DNA of 64,000 nt, from positions 6,927,283 through 6,991,282 of the forward strand of contig NC_049982.1 of NCBI RefSeq assembly GCF_000003815.2, read 5' to 3'. Positions 36,487-47,499 of this stretch are shown here, one piece after another; positions within the stretch are counted from its first letter, which is position 1; each line of letters begins with the position of its first letter. The position numbers and the translations under genes are program-made. The notes beneath the pieces are model-generated. The model did no database searches. It saw only the letters and a list, made by a program, of their open reading frames with translations, and was not told where the DNA came from. This DNA is from Branchiostoma floridae. Taxonomy: Eukaryota; Chordata; Leptocardii; Amphioxiformes; Branchiostomatidae.

Positions 36487-39393
36487 ATGGAAGGAAGGTG
36501 GGCTACCCGAGGGGGAGAGGAACGGAGAGACCGGGCCCGTCCGCAGAGGCAATACGAGGAGCCTCACGTGGTAAACATCGCACGGCTTCCTGTCCAAGAG
36601 ACCTCCGACGGGCCAGCTATCCCGGCTCCGAATAGGCAACCGACCGGAGGGACGTCTGGCGGGCCCACCGTCCCGGCTCCGAATAGGCAACCGACCGGAG
36701 AGACCTCCGACGGGCCATCTATCCCGGCTCCGAGTAAACTGCGGACCGGAGAGACTTCTGACAGGCCAGCAGTACCTGCTCCAAGTAGGCTACCCAGTGG
36801 AGAGACTTCTGACGGGCCAGACGTTCCTGATCCGCGTCGACAACCGAGCGGAAGAAATCTCCAGCATAACGAAGAAGGTACGCTGACTGGATATTATGTT
36901 ATTCATATGTAATCTTTGTTTCTAACAAAGATCAATATCCTCCCATAATTCTAATATCAAGCACTTGTTGACTTCTGACTTGTACTATCGAAACACACTT
37001 TTACCGCAACTGCTATGGCCTATTGTAAAGATAGATGTTTTTAATGTATACGTATGTATGTGTGATCTTTTGCATGTATATGCCACTATATGGGTTTGTA
37101 TACCTGAAATAAAGAATAAAGAAAGAAAGATATGCACACAGCAGCATGAGTCAGGCCATTTGTGTGTGACACGAATTTTGAGTTTCAGTGACAAAAAATG
37201 TGGAGCGTTTGCCAGTTTATTTAAAATATTTGTGTGAACTTTCAGGGGATAAATGACGGTAAGGCAAGTCACCCACTCACTCTTATAAATTCTTTATGCG
37301 ACACCTGAAAATGTCAGAAATGTGTTAGCGACTTTCAATTTGATATGAAAAGGTTTACAAATTTGAAAAATACATTGCATTGACATTTATGTGTTATACA
37401 CAGTGAAGAACGAAATATGGTGTGTTTTTTTTAGAGACGGCAAGTTTTTTCCTCAATGCTTTCCAATCTGTTGCTCCCATTTTGGTCTAATAGGCAATGG
37501 ACACAAAGCGCATTTTCTGTATGTCATTACTTTGTAACTACCCCTCTCCAGGTCGCCCGGCCCGGTTCCTGCACACAACAACCTTGATGATTCTTGTCAT
37601 CTGTGTTTCGCTGACAGCAATTGCGACGTGCGCCATAATAATGATGAGTACAAACAACACCAATGGCTCTAAAGTAAGTTAACTACTTCGCTTCATCACC
37701 TGAATACACAACAAGCATATATGAACTTAATCTTCAAAGATAAACTTGCTATGAGTGGAACACAAGATCAGTATTTGTTGCCTGATGTTGCATTTGTGTT
37801 ATTGCAATCAAATAACGTCAAAGAGTTTCTTCTCCAAGAAAATGCTGACAAAAGAAATCCATGTTATTTCAGGAAAGCCAGACAGTACTGGATGCCTTAA
37901 GGTTGCTTTTAGCTGAGGTTTACAGCCAAACGCAGAACGACTCTAATAAAGCAGCTGAACCTCAGCCAGGCCGGAATCTATTCGAGACACTCGTGGCGGT
38001 CCGTACCACTCCAGCCTCTCCGACAACCGTCAGCAGCTTTCGGCGTGACTACAACAACTGGCACGGTGAATTGTTTCCTGAGAAGAAAACAGATGTCTTC
38101 ACTCTTGGACCAAAAGCAGCCAGGGAGGTCCCTTTTCCCAGCAAGAATGATCCGACCAAAACGCCATCGCCAGAGGAGACCGACAAAGACGCTGAGCTCG
38201 AGACTCAGACTAATCATTCCACAAGATGCCGCCAAGCGGTAACGGCAAAAGGTACATACATCTGTCACAGTTGAATAGTATGTATTCTTTAGAGGTAACT
38301 TTCAACTTGTGATAGATGTACATCAAGGATCTAGAGCAATGCTTACTTGAGACTAAGTATTGTTATGCGTCTAGCTGCTTTTCATTGAAGTACTTGTATG
38401 TGTATACTAACTTAAAGTGCCTGCTACATCAAGAGGGTTCTATTCAACATTGGTTGGATGAAACATGTAGTCCGAAATAGCTGCTAAGTTGTTGACAGTT
38501 TTAATATCATCTGTATATGCAACGATCTTCCAAGGATTGAGAGGTAAACAAGAAGTTAATTTTCTTTTCAAGGAAGAAAATACACAGGGGGTATTTTGAC
38601 CTCTCCAATCTGTTTTGATGTTGCGGTTGGCAAATGCTGACAGTTTTATACAAGCAATTAGTTTTGGTGTGTATATTTTACAGAGACGACCCCGCGTGAC
38701 TGCGATGACCTGCACAAGATGCGGATCAGAGAAACCGGAATCTACATGGACCTCCTCACCCAACCCCTGAGATGTGTGATGACGTCAGATGCAGGCTGGA
38801 CCGTCATCCAACGGCGCACAGACGGCTCTGAGGATTTCTACCGCAACTGGGAGGATTACAAGACGGGATTCGGGGATCCGGCTGGCGAGTTTTGGCTCGG
38901 GAACGAGCTCCTTCATCAGATAACGGCCTCGAAGTGCCACCGACTCCGGATCCGGCTAGAGGATTGGGAAGGAAACGTGGCCTTCGCCGAATACGACTTC
39001 TTTGCGGTGGAGGGCGAATCGGACGGCTACAGACTGCGCCTCGGTGCGTACAGCGGCGGTACTGCAGGGGACGGGATGAGAAAGAATGCGGACAATCGCT
39101 TCACAACCAAGGACAGGGACAACGACGTTTGGGGACACCATTCCGCAAACAACTGCGCGAACCTCCGCGATGGTGGGTGGTGGTACGCCGCCTGTGGCTC
39201 GTCCAACCTGAACGGAGTCTACCAGCAGTTCCGCGACGCTGAACCCGTCATCATTGACATAAGGTACAACAACGCCATATGGTGGCGAACATGGAAAGAG
39301 ACGTATCAGCTTTACCCCCTTATGTCTACAGAGATGAGTATGGCTCCCTACGTTACAGAAACAAGTAAGGCACCAAACACAAATACGGCGTAA
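36487..39393 (+). CDS. Putative type II membrane protein with C-terminal fibrinogen domain
   Basis: Exons 36487-36877, 37552-37673, 37873-38251 and 38684-39393 (TAA) join in frame to 533 residues. Residues 1-130 are basic then Pro-rich, with five 17-residue repeats (38-122). Residues 140-161 form a hydrophobic helix preceded by Arg/His and no signal peptide, so a type II topology (N-terminus inside) is inferred. Residues 172-300 are a polar stalk with N-glycosylation sequons (NNT, NDS, NHS). From about residue 300 there is a fibrinogen-related domain: GWTVIQRRTDGSEDFYRNWEDYKTGFG in form, GEFWLGNE, the calcium-site acidic run DRDND, GGWWYAACGSSNLNG, and an STEM-type end. Fibrinogen-domain proteins of this kind (ficolins, FIBCD1, FREPs) bind acetylated or other surface sugars; recognition of microbes is a reasonable guess, not shown. 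The start ATG is chosen as the first in the open exon. FIBCD1 is the closest known architecture, but its repeats differ. Confidence 0.88.
36598..36852 (+). repeat. Coding minisatellite, five 51-bp units
   Basis: Five tandem 51-bp units, each encoding 17 residues of the pattern (E/G)TSxxPxxPxPxxxxxG, inside the first exon of the fibrinogen-domain gene. The units stay in frame, so copy-number changes would only lengthen or shorten the cytoplasmic Pro-rich region. The repeated PxPxxR runs resemble SH3-type ligands, which is inference. Confidence 0.9.
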
Positions 39394-40260
39394 ATGGCAA
39401 CAGTGCCTTACCTGTATTGTTTTATGGTCTTTATAGAGTGACACCCTAGGTTGTCAAAGTAAAACCACTGATCTTCAATGGCTTAGACCTAGCCTTGATA
39501 ATTTCTATTGATCTTGTAGAGTACGCAATCTTATGCACAACTGTTAGTCTTTAGAACTATCTGCACAAAGGCAAAGAGGATACATGCTACTAGCAAAAAA
39601 ATATGAGTTGGATTTTAAATGAAAGCTGCCAGCTACATTGTACTCTTGTGTTGCTCGCCATCATTGGCAAACCATGTCATTTGGATATGCTTGAACAAAC
39701 ATTGTGGAATATCATTACATATTTATCTACTACTTTGTGTAGGCATTAGTTTTGAACGATTTTTGTTGATTGATATTGCTTTCATGTTGTACCGTTTGAC
39801 ATTGTTTATGACAGTGTTGTTCTGCATGTGCACATGTTATTTCAAGTTATCATGAAGTAACAAAACATGTCCTGTAGACATTCTTACTGATTAATGTCAT
39901 ATCTACATTCTGGTACATTCTAGTGAATAACAGTCAATCAATGTTTCAACTTTGTGTCTTCAATTCAAAAAAGGAATTGAGTCAAGGTTTCCTCCAAAAA
40001 TCCATCTTTTTAGCTCTTAATCAGAGTATCAAAAGGAACTCACAGTTCTCAAGTGACAATAGTTGAATAATTTGTGATACCATATTAATAGCCTTGGTAA
40101 CTCAGCTACTTTATATCTAAAATATACATGTACTGGAATGGTATCAGTTTTACAAACTTTAATTGTCTTTTGTCATTACTGTCCTTTACAAGAAAGTATC
40201 AATGGTGGCAAAGCACAGAAACATTAAAATGATAAATACATCCATTAAAAGCTGTCGACT
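39394..40260. other. Spacer between converging genes
   Basis: A/T-rich, no ORF or repeat recognised; it holds the 3' UTRs of the fibrinogen-domain gene (plus) and the first dehydrogenase (minus). On the minus strand the dehydrogenase stop overlaps an AATAAA (40259-40264). Confidence 0.6.
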
Positions 40261-43200
40261 TTATTCACTTGGTTTGGACACTTCTAGCACAGCGCGACCT
40301 TTGACCTTTCCGTACCTCAGGTCCTGCAGGACGTGCCACGCATTCTCTAAAGGATGATGGGTAATTGGAGGTGCCTTTACCTGAAAATGATCCACATTAA
40401 CAATGACACCTATAAACAAACAAGTGAGTTCACGTGCTAAACCTGTTAATCATAGGTTGACACAGCTTACTGGTCAGAGGCTCTTAAGAAGATATCTGAT
40501 AGGCAAGAGAGAGATAAAAATCATAACCATCAAGCTACAGCACCTTGACAAATTATAATGCAGCAGTGCTCAGCAATCGGTTACCCTATTTCCACAATCA
40601 GATTTCTTTTTGTCTATGAAACAACCAAAGGGCAGGTAGAACAGCACAACATGAAGCATAGGATAGATTGAAAACCATACACATTTTTCCGAAATACATG
40701 TATTCACAAAATCAAGCATCATGATATCAGTGACTCCAAAACTCAGCAGAAATGTGTGATTTGGGCGACAGTGTCTTAGATATGGACATCTGTACCTTTC
40801 CATCTGCAACAAGCTTCAAGAGTTCCTTGAGTTGCTGTTGTGTACCAACCAGCACACCAACGGCTCTGTGCTGGTGTACAGTAAAGGACTTCAAGGGAAG
40901 ACTGGCTGTATCTCCAGAGACACCTACTGTTGCATGGATGCCTCCCTGAAAATACAAATGGGTCACAATATGGAACAGTCTACAGACTAATACACAAACA
41001 ACATCCTCTTTTCTAACATTTAAAAGTGCCTTGGAAACCCATCTAATAAACAACCCCAGTCGCCTGTAACAGATTCAAATACTTTTAATATTTCATTGAT
41101 TGTAATTGATTTAAGTCTGGTTTAGGGGAGGAGGACTTAGTTTAAGCTACATACAGTTTTCCCTCGTCCTGCACCTATTTTTATGTGCATATTGCTTAAA
41201 ATTAGGTTCATGTGTTTTCTTATGCAAATAGATAAACAAACAAAAAATATTGAATTGCAGCAAAATGAGAAGAGTGATGGGGGTACTCCATGGGGATTTC
41301 GAATTACAATAGAAAGTGTATGATTTTCACCACCATGATACGACAGTAATCCTAAAAAAAATGAACAAAAAGTATATATCCACTGGTAAATATTATACTC
41401 ACCCAAATGAGGAGATTTTCGACCAGACTGAAAGTTACTGATGTATTCACAAAATCGATGGCAGCTACAGCCCTGCCTAGCCTGCCACAGGCTTGCATTG
41501 TCACTGTTATTAACCGGTCTTCAGCTTCTGCAAGAAATATACAGTGTAAATTTGCGGTATTTGGTGTCAAACTATTCATGTCAAGTTTTATCCAAGAGCG
41601 CACAGTCTTAAAATTCAAACAGTTACTACCATTGTGATTAAGTTATCTAGTACTGAAGCAAAGATATTCTGAAATGAAAAATGTATAATGGCATTACAAG
41701 TTTTACAACTTTCTGTCTTTTCTTTTCTTCTTTAGTTAGATTACAACAGAACAATACAGTATGGTATACCGGGCAGTGGAATGCTGATGCTGTGCACCAT
41801 ATCATACAAATTAAAGCACATTCACACAATGATGGCTGTTTCTTCGTATCCGAAGATCAATGGTAGGCAGACAAGGTTGCTTTAATAGACGACCAGTCTG
41901 CCTGGCCTGCACGTGACTTTTTAAGGTGAAGGAGGGGTGTGCACTCCCTTCTCCACCCTCTCGTTTACTGGCGCACTAAGTCCTACAGGGACAGAACTGT
42001 TTGCCACGTAAGACGGCCCCAGCAGATGCAGGTTTAATATTTGGAGTTTCCGTCTCCTAGGAGGACTTCCGACCAAGGATGCAAGGGGTTCCTCCTACCC
42101 CTGACTCGTGTGTCATGGCGGGTGCGTCATGCCCGAACATGCCCCTATGGCCTGTCACCACCACAAAGGCCTGTCACTGCCACTAGCCGCAGCTATGTAC
42201 TCATTTACACCTGAGTTAGGTGAGGAAAGTCGTGTAAAGTGCCTTTCCCAAGGGCACAAGATCGGTGACACGGCAAGCGGATTTGAACCCGGGACCTCTC
42301 GGGCCTGAGACCAACGCGCTCCCGATCGTGCCACGCGGTCCCATTCACACAATAATACAAATGCAAATGCCATCAAAACCCCTCAAAGCAAAATAACTAA
42401 AGTTTCAAGACAGATATTATATACAGTTAAAATAATACATAGTTCTTAGGCATACCTTTGTCATTCCAGTGCACCACTTCATCACATCCCATAGCTTTTG
42501 CTGTAGTCAGCTTTTCTATCTATGTCATAATTGGGATAAAACATTATGCATTATTTCACAGCTTTGAACTACAAACAGAGAGTTAACTTAAAGTTTTTTT
42601 TCCAGTTTTGTACACTAAAGATTAATCTAATAGTAATACTGGGATACTACTAAGACATTAATTGCACCACATCTACTTTTCACAATCAGTGTTGTCTTTC
42701 TCTGTTCAAATGTATAGCTAGAGACACAAGAATTTCCTCACTTATCATGGGTTTGATCATAATCAGGAAAATAAGAAATGAAGAAATATTTACATCTCTA
42801 TCAGCACACACAATCCGAATTCCATCCGGCAGCACTTCTCTCGCAATCTGGACAGCCCACAGCCCGAGGCCCCCTACTGCCACCAGTACCACAGCACAGT
42901 CTTCTGGAACTGTGAACAGAATTTGGTCAGTCACAAAAAAACATTTGGTTATTGATATTTATGGCTTTATTTTATTGAATCTGGAAGTAGTGTGAAGGTG
43001 TTAAGGTGGCATTAAAGCGAAATGTTACTGAGATTAAGCTGTGCATTTGATTCATTGGGATTGTACAAAAGTTATTTTTACTACTTGACATGTATGTGTC
43101 CTCAAGGCACAATTGACATGATTATTCATCTGTTGCTGACCAAATATTATTTGTATGCAATTGTACATATGTAAGGGTGGCATACAAACATTGCCAGCTT

Positions 43201-45442
43201 TGAGGTGCATTTTAATGTTTGTTTTGTTTTCAAACTCTGGGTCTTGTAAAAATCAATTTCATATCATTCTGTTGCTTTCAATATTTTATCAAACTATTAT
43301 GGTCCAACCATCTAAAACATTTCTTTTGTCATTGCTTGTTGGAAGTATTCAGATGTCGAATTTTCAGCAATAAAAATAGAATGAAGATGACAACATGTTT
43401 CAATGAAGATGGCAATATGTTTCCCACCAACCTCCGTGGTCTTTGACGAACTCCTGCACAGTGGGAAGAATGGACATGACTGCGTTGTACGACGTCAGTC
43501 CGGAACATGGTAACAAACATGCGGTATCCATGGCAACTGTTTCAGGCACCCGCATCAACAGACTCAGGTCAGATACTGTCATGTAATCTGAAAAGCGAAA
43601 GGAAAGAAAGTNNNNNNNNNNNNNNNNNNNNNNNNNNNNNNNNNNNNNNNNNNNNNNNNNNNNNNNNNNNNNNNNNNNNNNNNNNNNNNNNNNNNNNNNN
43701 NNNNNNNNNNNNNNNNNNNNNNNNNNNNNNNNNNNNNNNNNNNNNNNNNNNNNNNNNNNNNNNNNNNNNNNNNNNNNNNNNNNNNNNNNNNNNNNNNNNN
43801 NNNNNNNNNNNNNNNNNNNNNNNNNNNNNNNNNNNNNNNNNNNNNNNNNNNNNNNNNNNNNNNNNNNNNNNNNNNNNNNNNNNNNNNNNNNNNNNNNNNN
43901 NNNNNNNNNNNNNNNNNNNNNNNNNNNNNNNNNNNNNNNNNNNNNNNNNNNNNNNNNNNNNNNNNNNNNNNNNNNNNNNNNNNNNNNNNNNNNNNNNNNN
44001 NNNNNNNNNNNNNNNNNNNNNNNNNNNNNNNNNNNNNNNNNNNNNNNNNNNNNNNNNNNNNNNNNNNNNNNNNNNNNNNNNNNNNNNNNNNNNNNNNNNN
44101 NNNNNNNNNNNNNNNNNNNNNNNNNNNNNNNNNNNNNNNNNNNNNNNNNNNNNNNNNNNNNNNNNNNNNNNNNNNNNNNNNNNNNNNNNNNNNNNNNNNN
44201 NNNNNNNNNNNNNNNNNNNNNNNNNNNNNNNNNNNNNNNNNNNNNNNNNNNNNNNNNNNNNNNNNNNNNNNNNNNNNNNNNNNNNNNNNNNNNNNNNNNN
44301 NNNNNNNNNNNNNNNNNNNNNNNNNNNNNNNNNNNNNNNNNNNNNNNNNNNNNNNNNNNNNNNNNNNNNNNNNNNNNNNNNNNNNNNNNNNNNNNNNNNN
44401 NNNNNNNNNNNNNNNNNNNNNNNNNNNNNNNNNNNNNNNNNNNNATACACTTGATTACCATTCCAATTTAAATGTTACTGAAGTCAAGTTCAAGTTGCCC
44501 ATTCAATCTGAGTTTCATTCTTTTCTTATTTTATAGTATTAGTAATCAAGCTTCATTTTGACCCAAGAGTTTTAGTTCTCCAATTGTAGCTAAATGCTAA
44601 CTAATTTACTAAGAGCCAAGTACAGTGTACACTACTTCTGAATAGAAAAAATCTGGCAGAGTCGTTTCCTAGCTGTAATTAATCTTACCAAGGAGGTTAT
44701 ATATTATAATGTCTATATATTAACCTCCTTGATCTTACCAAGAGTTAAGGGGAGGCAGTAGTTCTTTTCTCCTTTACTTATGTCCACATCAGAGTGGCAC
44801 AGTCCTGCATAGTGGACCTACAAGTACAAAATGAAAACTCTTGAAAATCTCCGCGAATACTTTCAATAGGTTGGCAAGTGACTACGTATACAGTACATCA
44901 AAGTTGTTTACTAATAACAGAACCACATGAACATCTATTCTGTATGTTGTTGTAAATAAAGACCTTTGTTATACGGACGGTAGAAAACATTCCCATAACG
45001 TTGCGAGTTTTGCTAATAACTTTGAACCGGAATTCCTCTATAGTCTATTTATATAATGAGCATTAGTCTGCATTTTGTGAAATGTTATCTTAAGTTGTTG
45101 AACCAGGTCGTTACAATATGTATGTCCGTAGGAAGAATCGAAGATATCATGTTACATTCTCTAGACGCCCCCTTTCTTCGATAAACTTAATAAACCGCGA
45201 CATGCGACATCGATACTAAATTACGCAATTTTCCTGAAAGTTTCAACCCGGAAGTGACCTGACTTTATAATTAATTTTATACTATTAAACCAACCTCACA
45301 TCCATTTTGTGACATCTTTGACGTTACGTAGTTATACACAGACCTTGAGGACAGCACCCCTGGAAGGAGCAGAGGGAATATCGTCCGTCACGAGCTCAAA
45401 AGATTCGTTGAACTTCACCAGTTTTGCACTTCGGCGCGCCAT
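40261..45442 (-). CDS. Zinc-dependent medium-chain alcohol dehydrogenase, interrupted by assembly gap
   Basis: Cytosolic NAD-linked alcohol/aldehyde oxidoreductase by family. Exons in transcript order: 45442-45344, 44817-44739, [lost in gap], 43595-43432, 42909-42794, 42519-42456, 41527-41403, 40945-40796, 40380-40261 (TAA). Exon lengths and phases match the downstream paralogue (99, 79 vs 82, 164 vs 161, 116 vs 107, 64, 125, 150 vs 159, 120 vs 114). Visible motifs: AGLCHSD with the first catalytic zinc Cys, [13 protein letters not shown] with the third zinc ligand Cys, [12 protein letters not shown] nucleotide loop, and VCADRD, whose Asp after strand 2 suggests NAD over NADP. Two paralogue exons, carrying the GHE zinc ligand and the four structural-zinc cysteines, must fall in the gap. 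The acceptor of the exon beside the gap reads CG instead of AG. A tRNA-derived SINE sits in one intron. The substrate is unknown. Confidence 0.9.
41930..42342 (-). mobile_element. tRNA-derived SINE
   Basis: Read on the minus strand, it starts GGGACCGCGTGGCACGATCGG, with an A-box-like TGGCACGATCGGG, and has a perfect B box GGTTCAAATCC about 50 bp on. A CCTTGGGAAAGGCACTTTAC body follows, as in many metazoan SINEs (established knowledge of SINE bodies). Lies in an intron of the first dehydrogenase. The 3' end is approximate. Confidence 0.8.
43612..44444. other. Assembly gap (833 N)
   Basis: Run of 833 N inside the first dehydrogenase gene. By comparison with the paralogue it should contain two exons of about 59 and 125 bp, coding the GHEISG segment and the structural-zinc Cys-rich loop. 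The long open frames spanning it are artefacts of N translation. Confidence 0.99.
44682..44741. mobile_element. Tiny palindromic insertion at a splice donor
   Basis: Direct copies of ATCTTACCAAG at 44682-44692 and 44732-44742 enclose a palindrome with arms AAGGAGGTTA and TAACCTCCTT. On the gene's strand the repeated word is CTTGGTAAGAT, the exon-intron junction of exon 44817-44739, so the donor is present twice, 50 bp apart. Confidence 0.75.
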
Positions 45443-47499
45443 GTTTGTAATGACCTTTGACCCTAACCTGATGATAACTATAATATCGCAGCGGGCCCAA
45501 GGAAAATCGCCGTGTCTGACCGCGGAACCCCATTTGAAGCAAGTCAAATTATGAATGAATGAGTAATCTAGCTTAAAGATAACATCCACGATGAAGTCCT
45601 TAAGTATTCCCTTTGAATATTGGCGCTAGAAGAGGCAGAGCGTTACAGGGGGTATGATTTTGTTTTATGCTGCTCCACTCAAGTCAATACGAGCGATCGC
45701 GATGGTGTCACGGTGACGCAGTGTTTTCAAAAACTTGATTTACATATTAACCAGTAATTTGAGCCGCTAATTTGAATATCAATTTTTGATCCAAACTACT
45801 GACGTCCTGGTAGGCAATAACCATCCAATACCCCGGATATAAACAACAACAACGATCGCTCGTATGAACGAACGGGTGTTAGCACTGGTTATATTTTGCT
45901 CAGGCTTCTTTTCACCTGTGTCTAAGTCTTTATTGTATTACAACGTGCTAAAGTTAGTAACTGATCCAAGCATTTTCTCTCCCTGAAAAAATGTTCATTC
46001 TCAAATTCCCCACTGTTCAGACCAATCCCCTGTAATTCTAAAGCTAGATTTATTTCAAAATTATTGCCTGGTTCGGTCTACCTAAAGCTAAGGGCATAAC
46101 CCGCCGTACGTGCAAATACGTGCTGTCTACATGCCAAGACGTGGGCAATCTTTTTGGATCCGTAAGTGCCTCCGTACGAACCCGTAGGGAATCCGACTTG
46201 ACTTGACTTTATTCAGATCCACAATTAGCATAACAATATACAAGTACATTGTAACGTTAGCTACTCTTCCTGTGGTCCTTATCAACAAACGGATTTTGGA
46301 GCACGCAGACACGCCGTAGAAATTTACGTGCGTGGCACTCTGGATAACGTTATATTGTTTATGCATTTATGAATAAAAAACTCAGCAAGTCCTTATTTTG
46401 ATACCAATTATTTTCTAATTAGTCGGCTACAATATCGAAGCAATTTCTGGGCGCCATATTGGATTGTCTGTGTTAGGAGTCTTCATGGGGGAAGTTCTCC
46501 ATACCATCTTCAGTCCACAGACGACAGTACGATAAAACTGTGCATTTTTATCAATAATCAATATCACTTTTAACAATTCAAGTATTGTCAACTTATGCTT
46601 TTTGTATACTAAGTTTTTTTAAGCCTCAATTTGCTCCTTTCTTAAAGCCGGCCTACTAATTCTAAATAACTGGTGAATATTTAGGACTTGCTGCGTTTTT
46701 GTTTTATTCATAAATGCATAAACAATATATCAAGAGCGCAACATATATGTACAATGCGTATTAGGGTCTTTTCAGGTTGTTTGAGATCCTTTGAGGTGTT
46801 TAGGCAGACCATAACCTTACATAGCTTCCCAGCCACTTCGTCCAAAGATCTGCGTGAGAGAGCGAAGAGACTCGGCAGCAAACTCCCCACCTCTTGCAAA
46901 CGAGTTTAATTGATTGTATTCAAATCAGTCAGTCTAACCCCTTTATAAAATGGTGCGTTCCATGTGTTGAATAAATGGTTTGGATTTGTCTCATCTTGAA
47001 TATATAGGATTTCTATATATAAGTACATAATACGTCTGGGTCCAGCACAGAAGGCGTCACACAGCAGGACAATAGCACACCTAACAAGTCTGTGAGCTCT
47101 AAATGGTCACTTTTTCTCAGCATCACGGTCCATGCTCTCTCGTTCACCGCGCACTGAGGTTTAAGGATCGGTTGAAATTTGCAGGTCACCGAGCCACGTG
47201 AAATTTGAAAGGGTAAAATTCCCAATAGACCGAATGATTTGCGGGTGCGGTTTCTCTGAAGGCTTTGAAATCATCTGACCAGTGATAAACGAACATCTTC
47301 TATAGTGAAAGGCAAACTTTCAGGCAACGGGTAACTCGACTTTGACGCTTTTGAAATTCGCCGAACTGCTGGTGATCTGAGAGCTGGGCCGAAGGTATTT
47401 GGCAAGAGTCTCCCGAAGGAAGTCGTTTGGGTTTAATATCATTTCATCGACAGCTGTTCTTTACTTGTGGTTCTAGCTGTAGCCGATTCCAAACGGGAA
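45443..47499. promoter_or_regulatory. Divergent intergenic region
   Basis: About 2.06 kb between the start codons of the minus-strand dehydrogenase and the plus-strand NHL gene; promoters of both should lie here. No TATA or initiator site can be assigned with confidence. Contains an inverted-repeat element (46352-46728). Confidence 0.4.
46352..46728. mobile_element. Inverted-repeat element with about 45-bp arms
   Basis: Left arm ATATTGTTTATGCATTTATG then GAATAAAAAACTCAGCAAGTCCT; the right arm (46683-46728) is its near-perfect complement. Spacer about 290 bp. TTTATGCATTTATGAATAAA recurs in both arms. Confidence 0.7.

Noticed and set aside
38956-39444. 162-codon minus-strand ORF
   Set aside because: Shadow of the fibrinogen-domain exon.
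42270-42342. Stand-alone tRNA on the minus strand
   Set aside because: Good A and B boxes, but the acceptor stem is not closed and the sequence runs on into a SINE body.
43400-44461. Long open frames of about 300 residues over the N gap
   Set aside because: Almost entirely translated N; only the flanks are real sequence, and the lower flank is a dehydrogenase exon.
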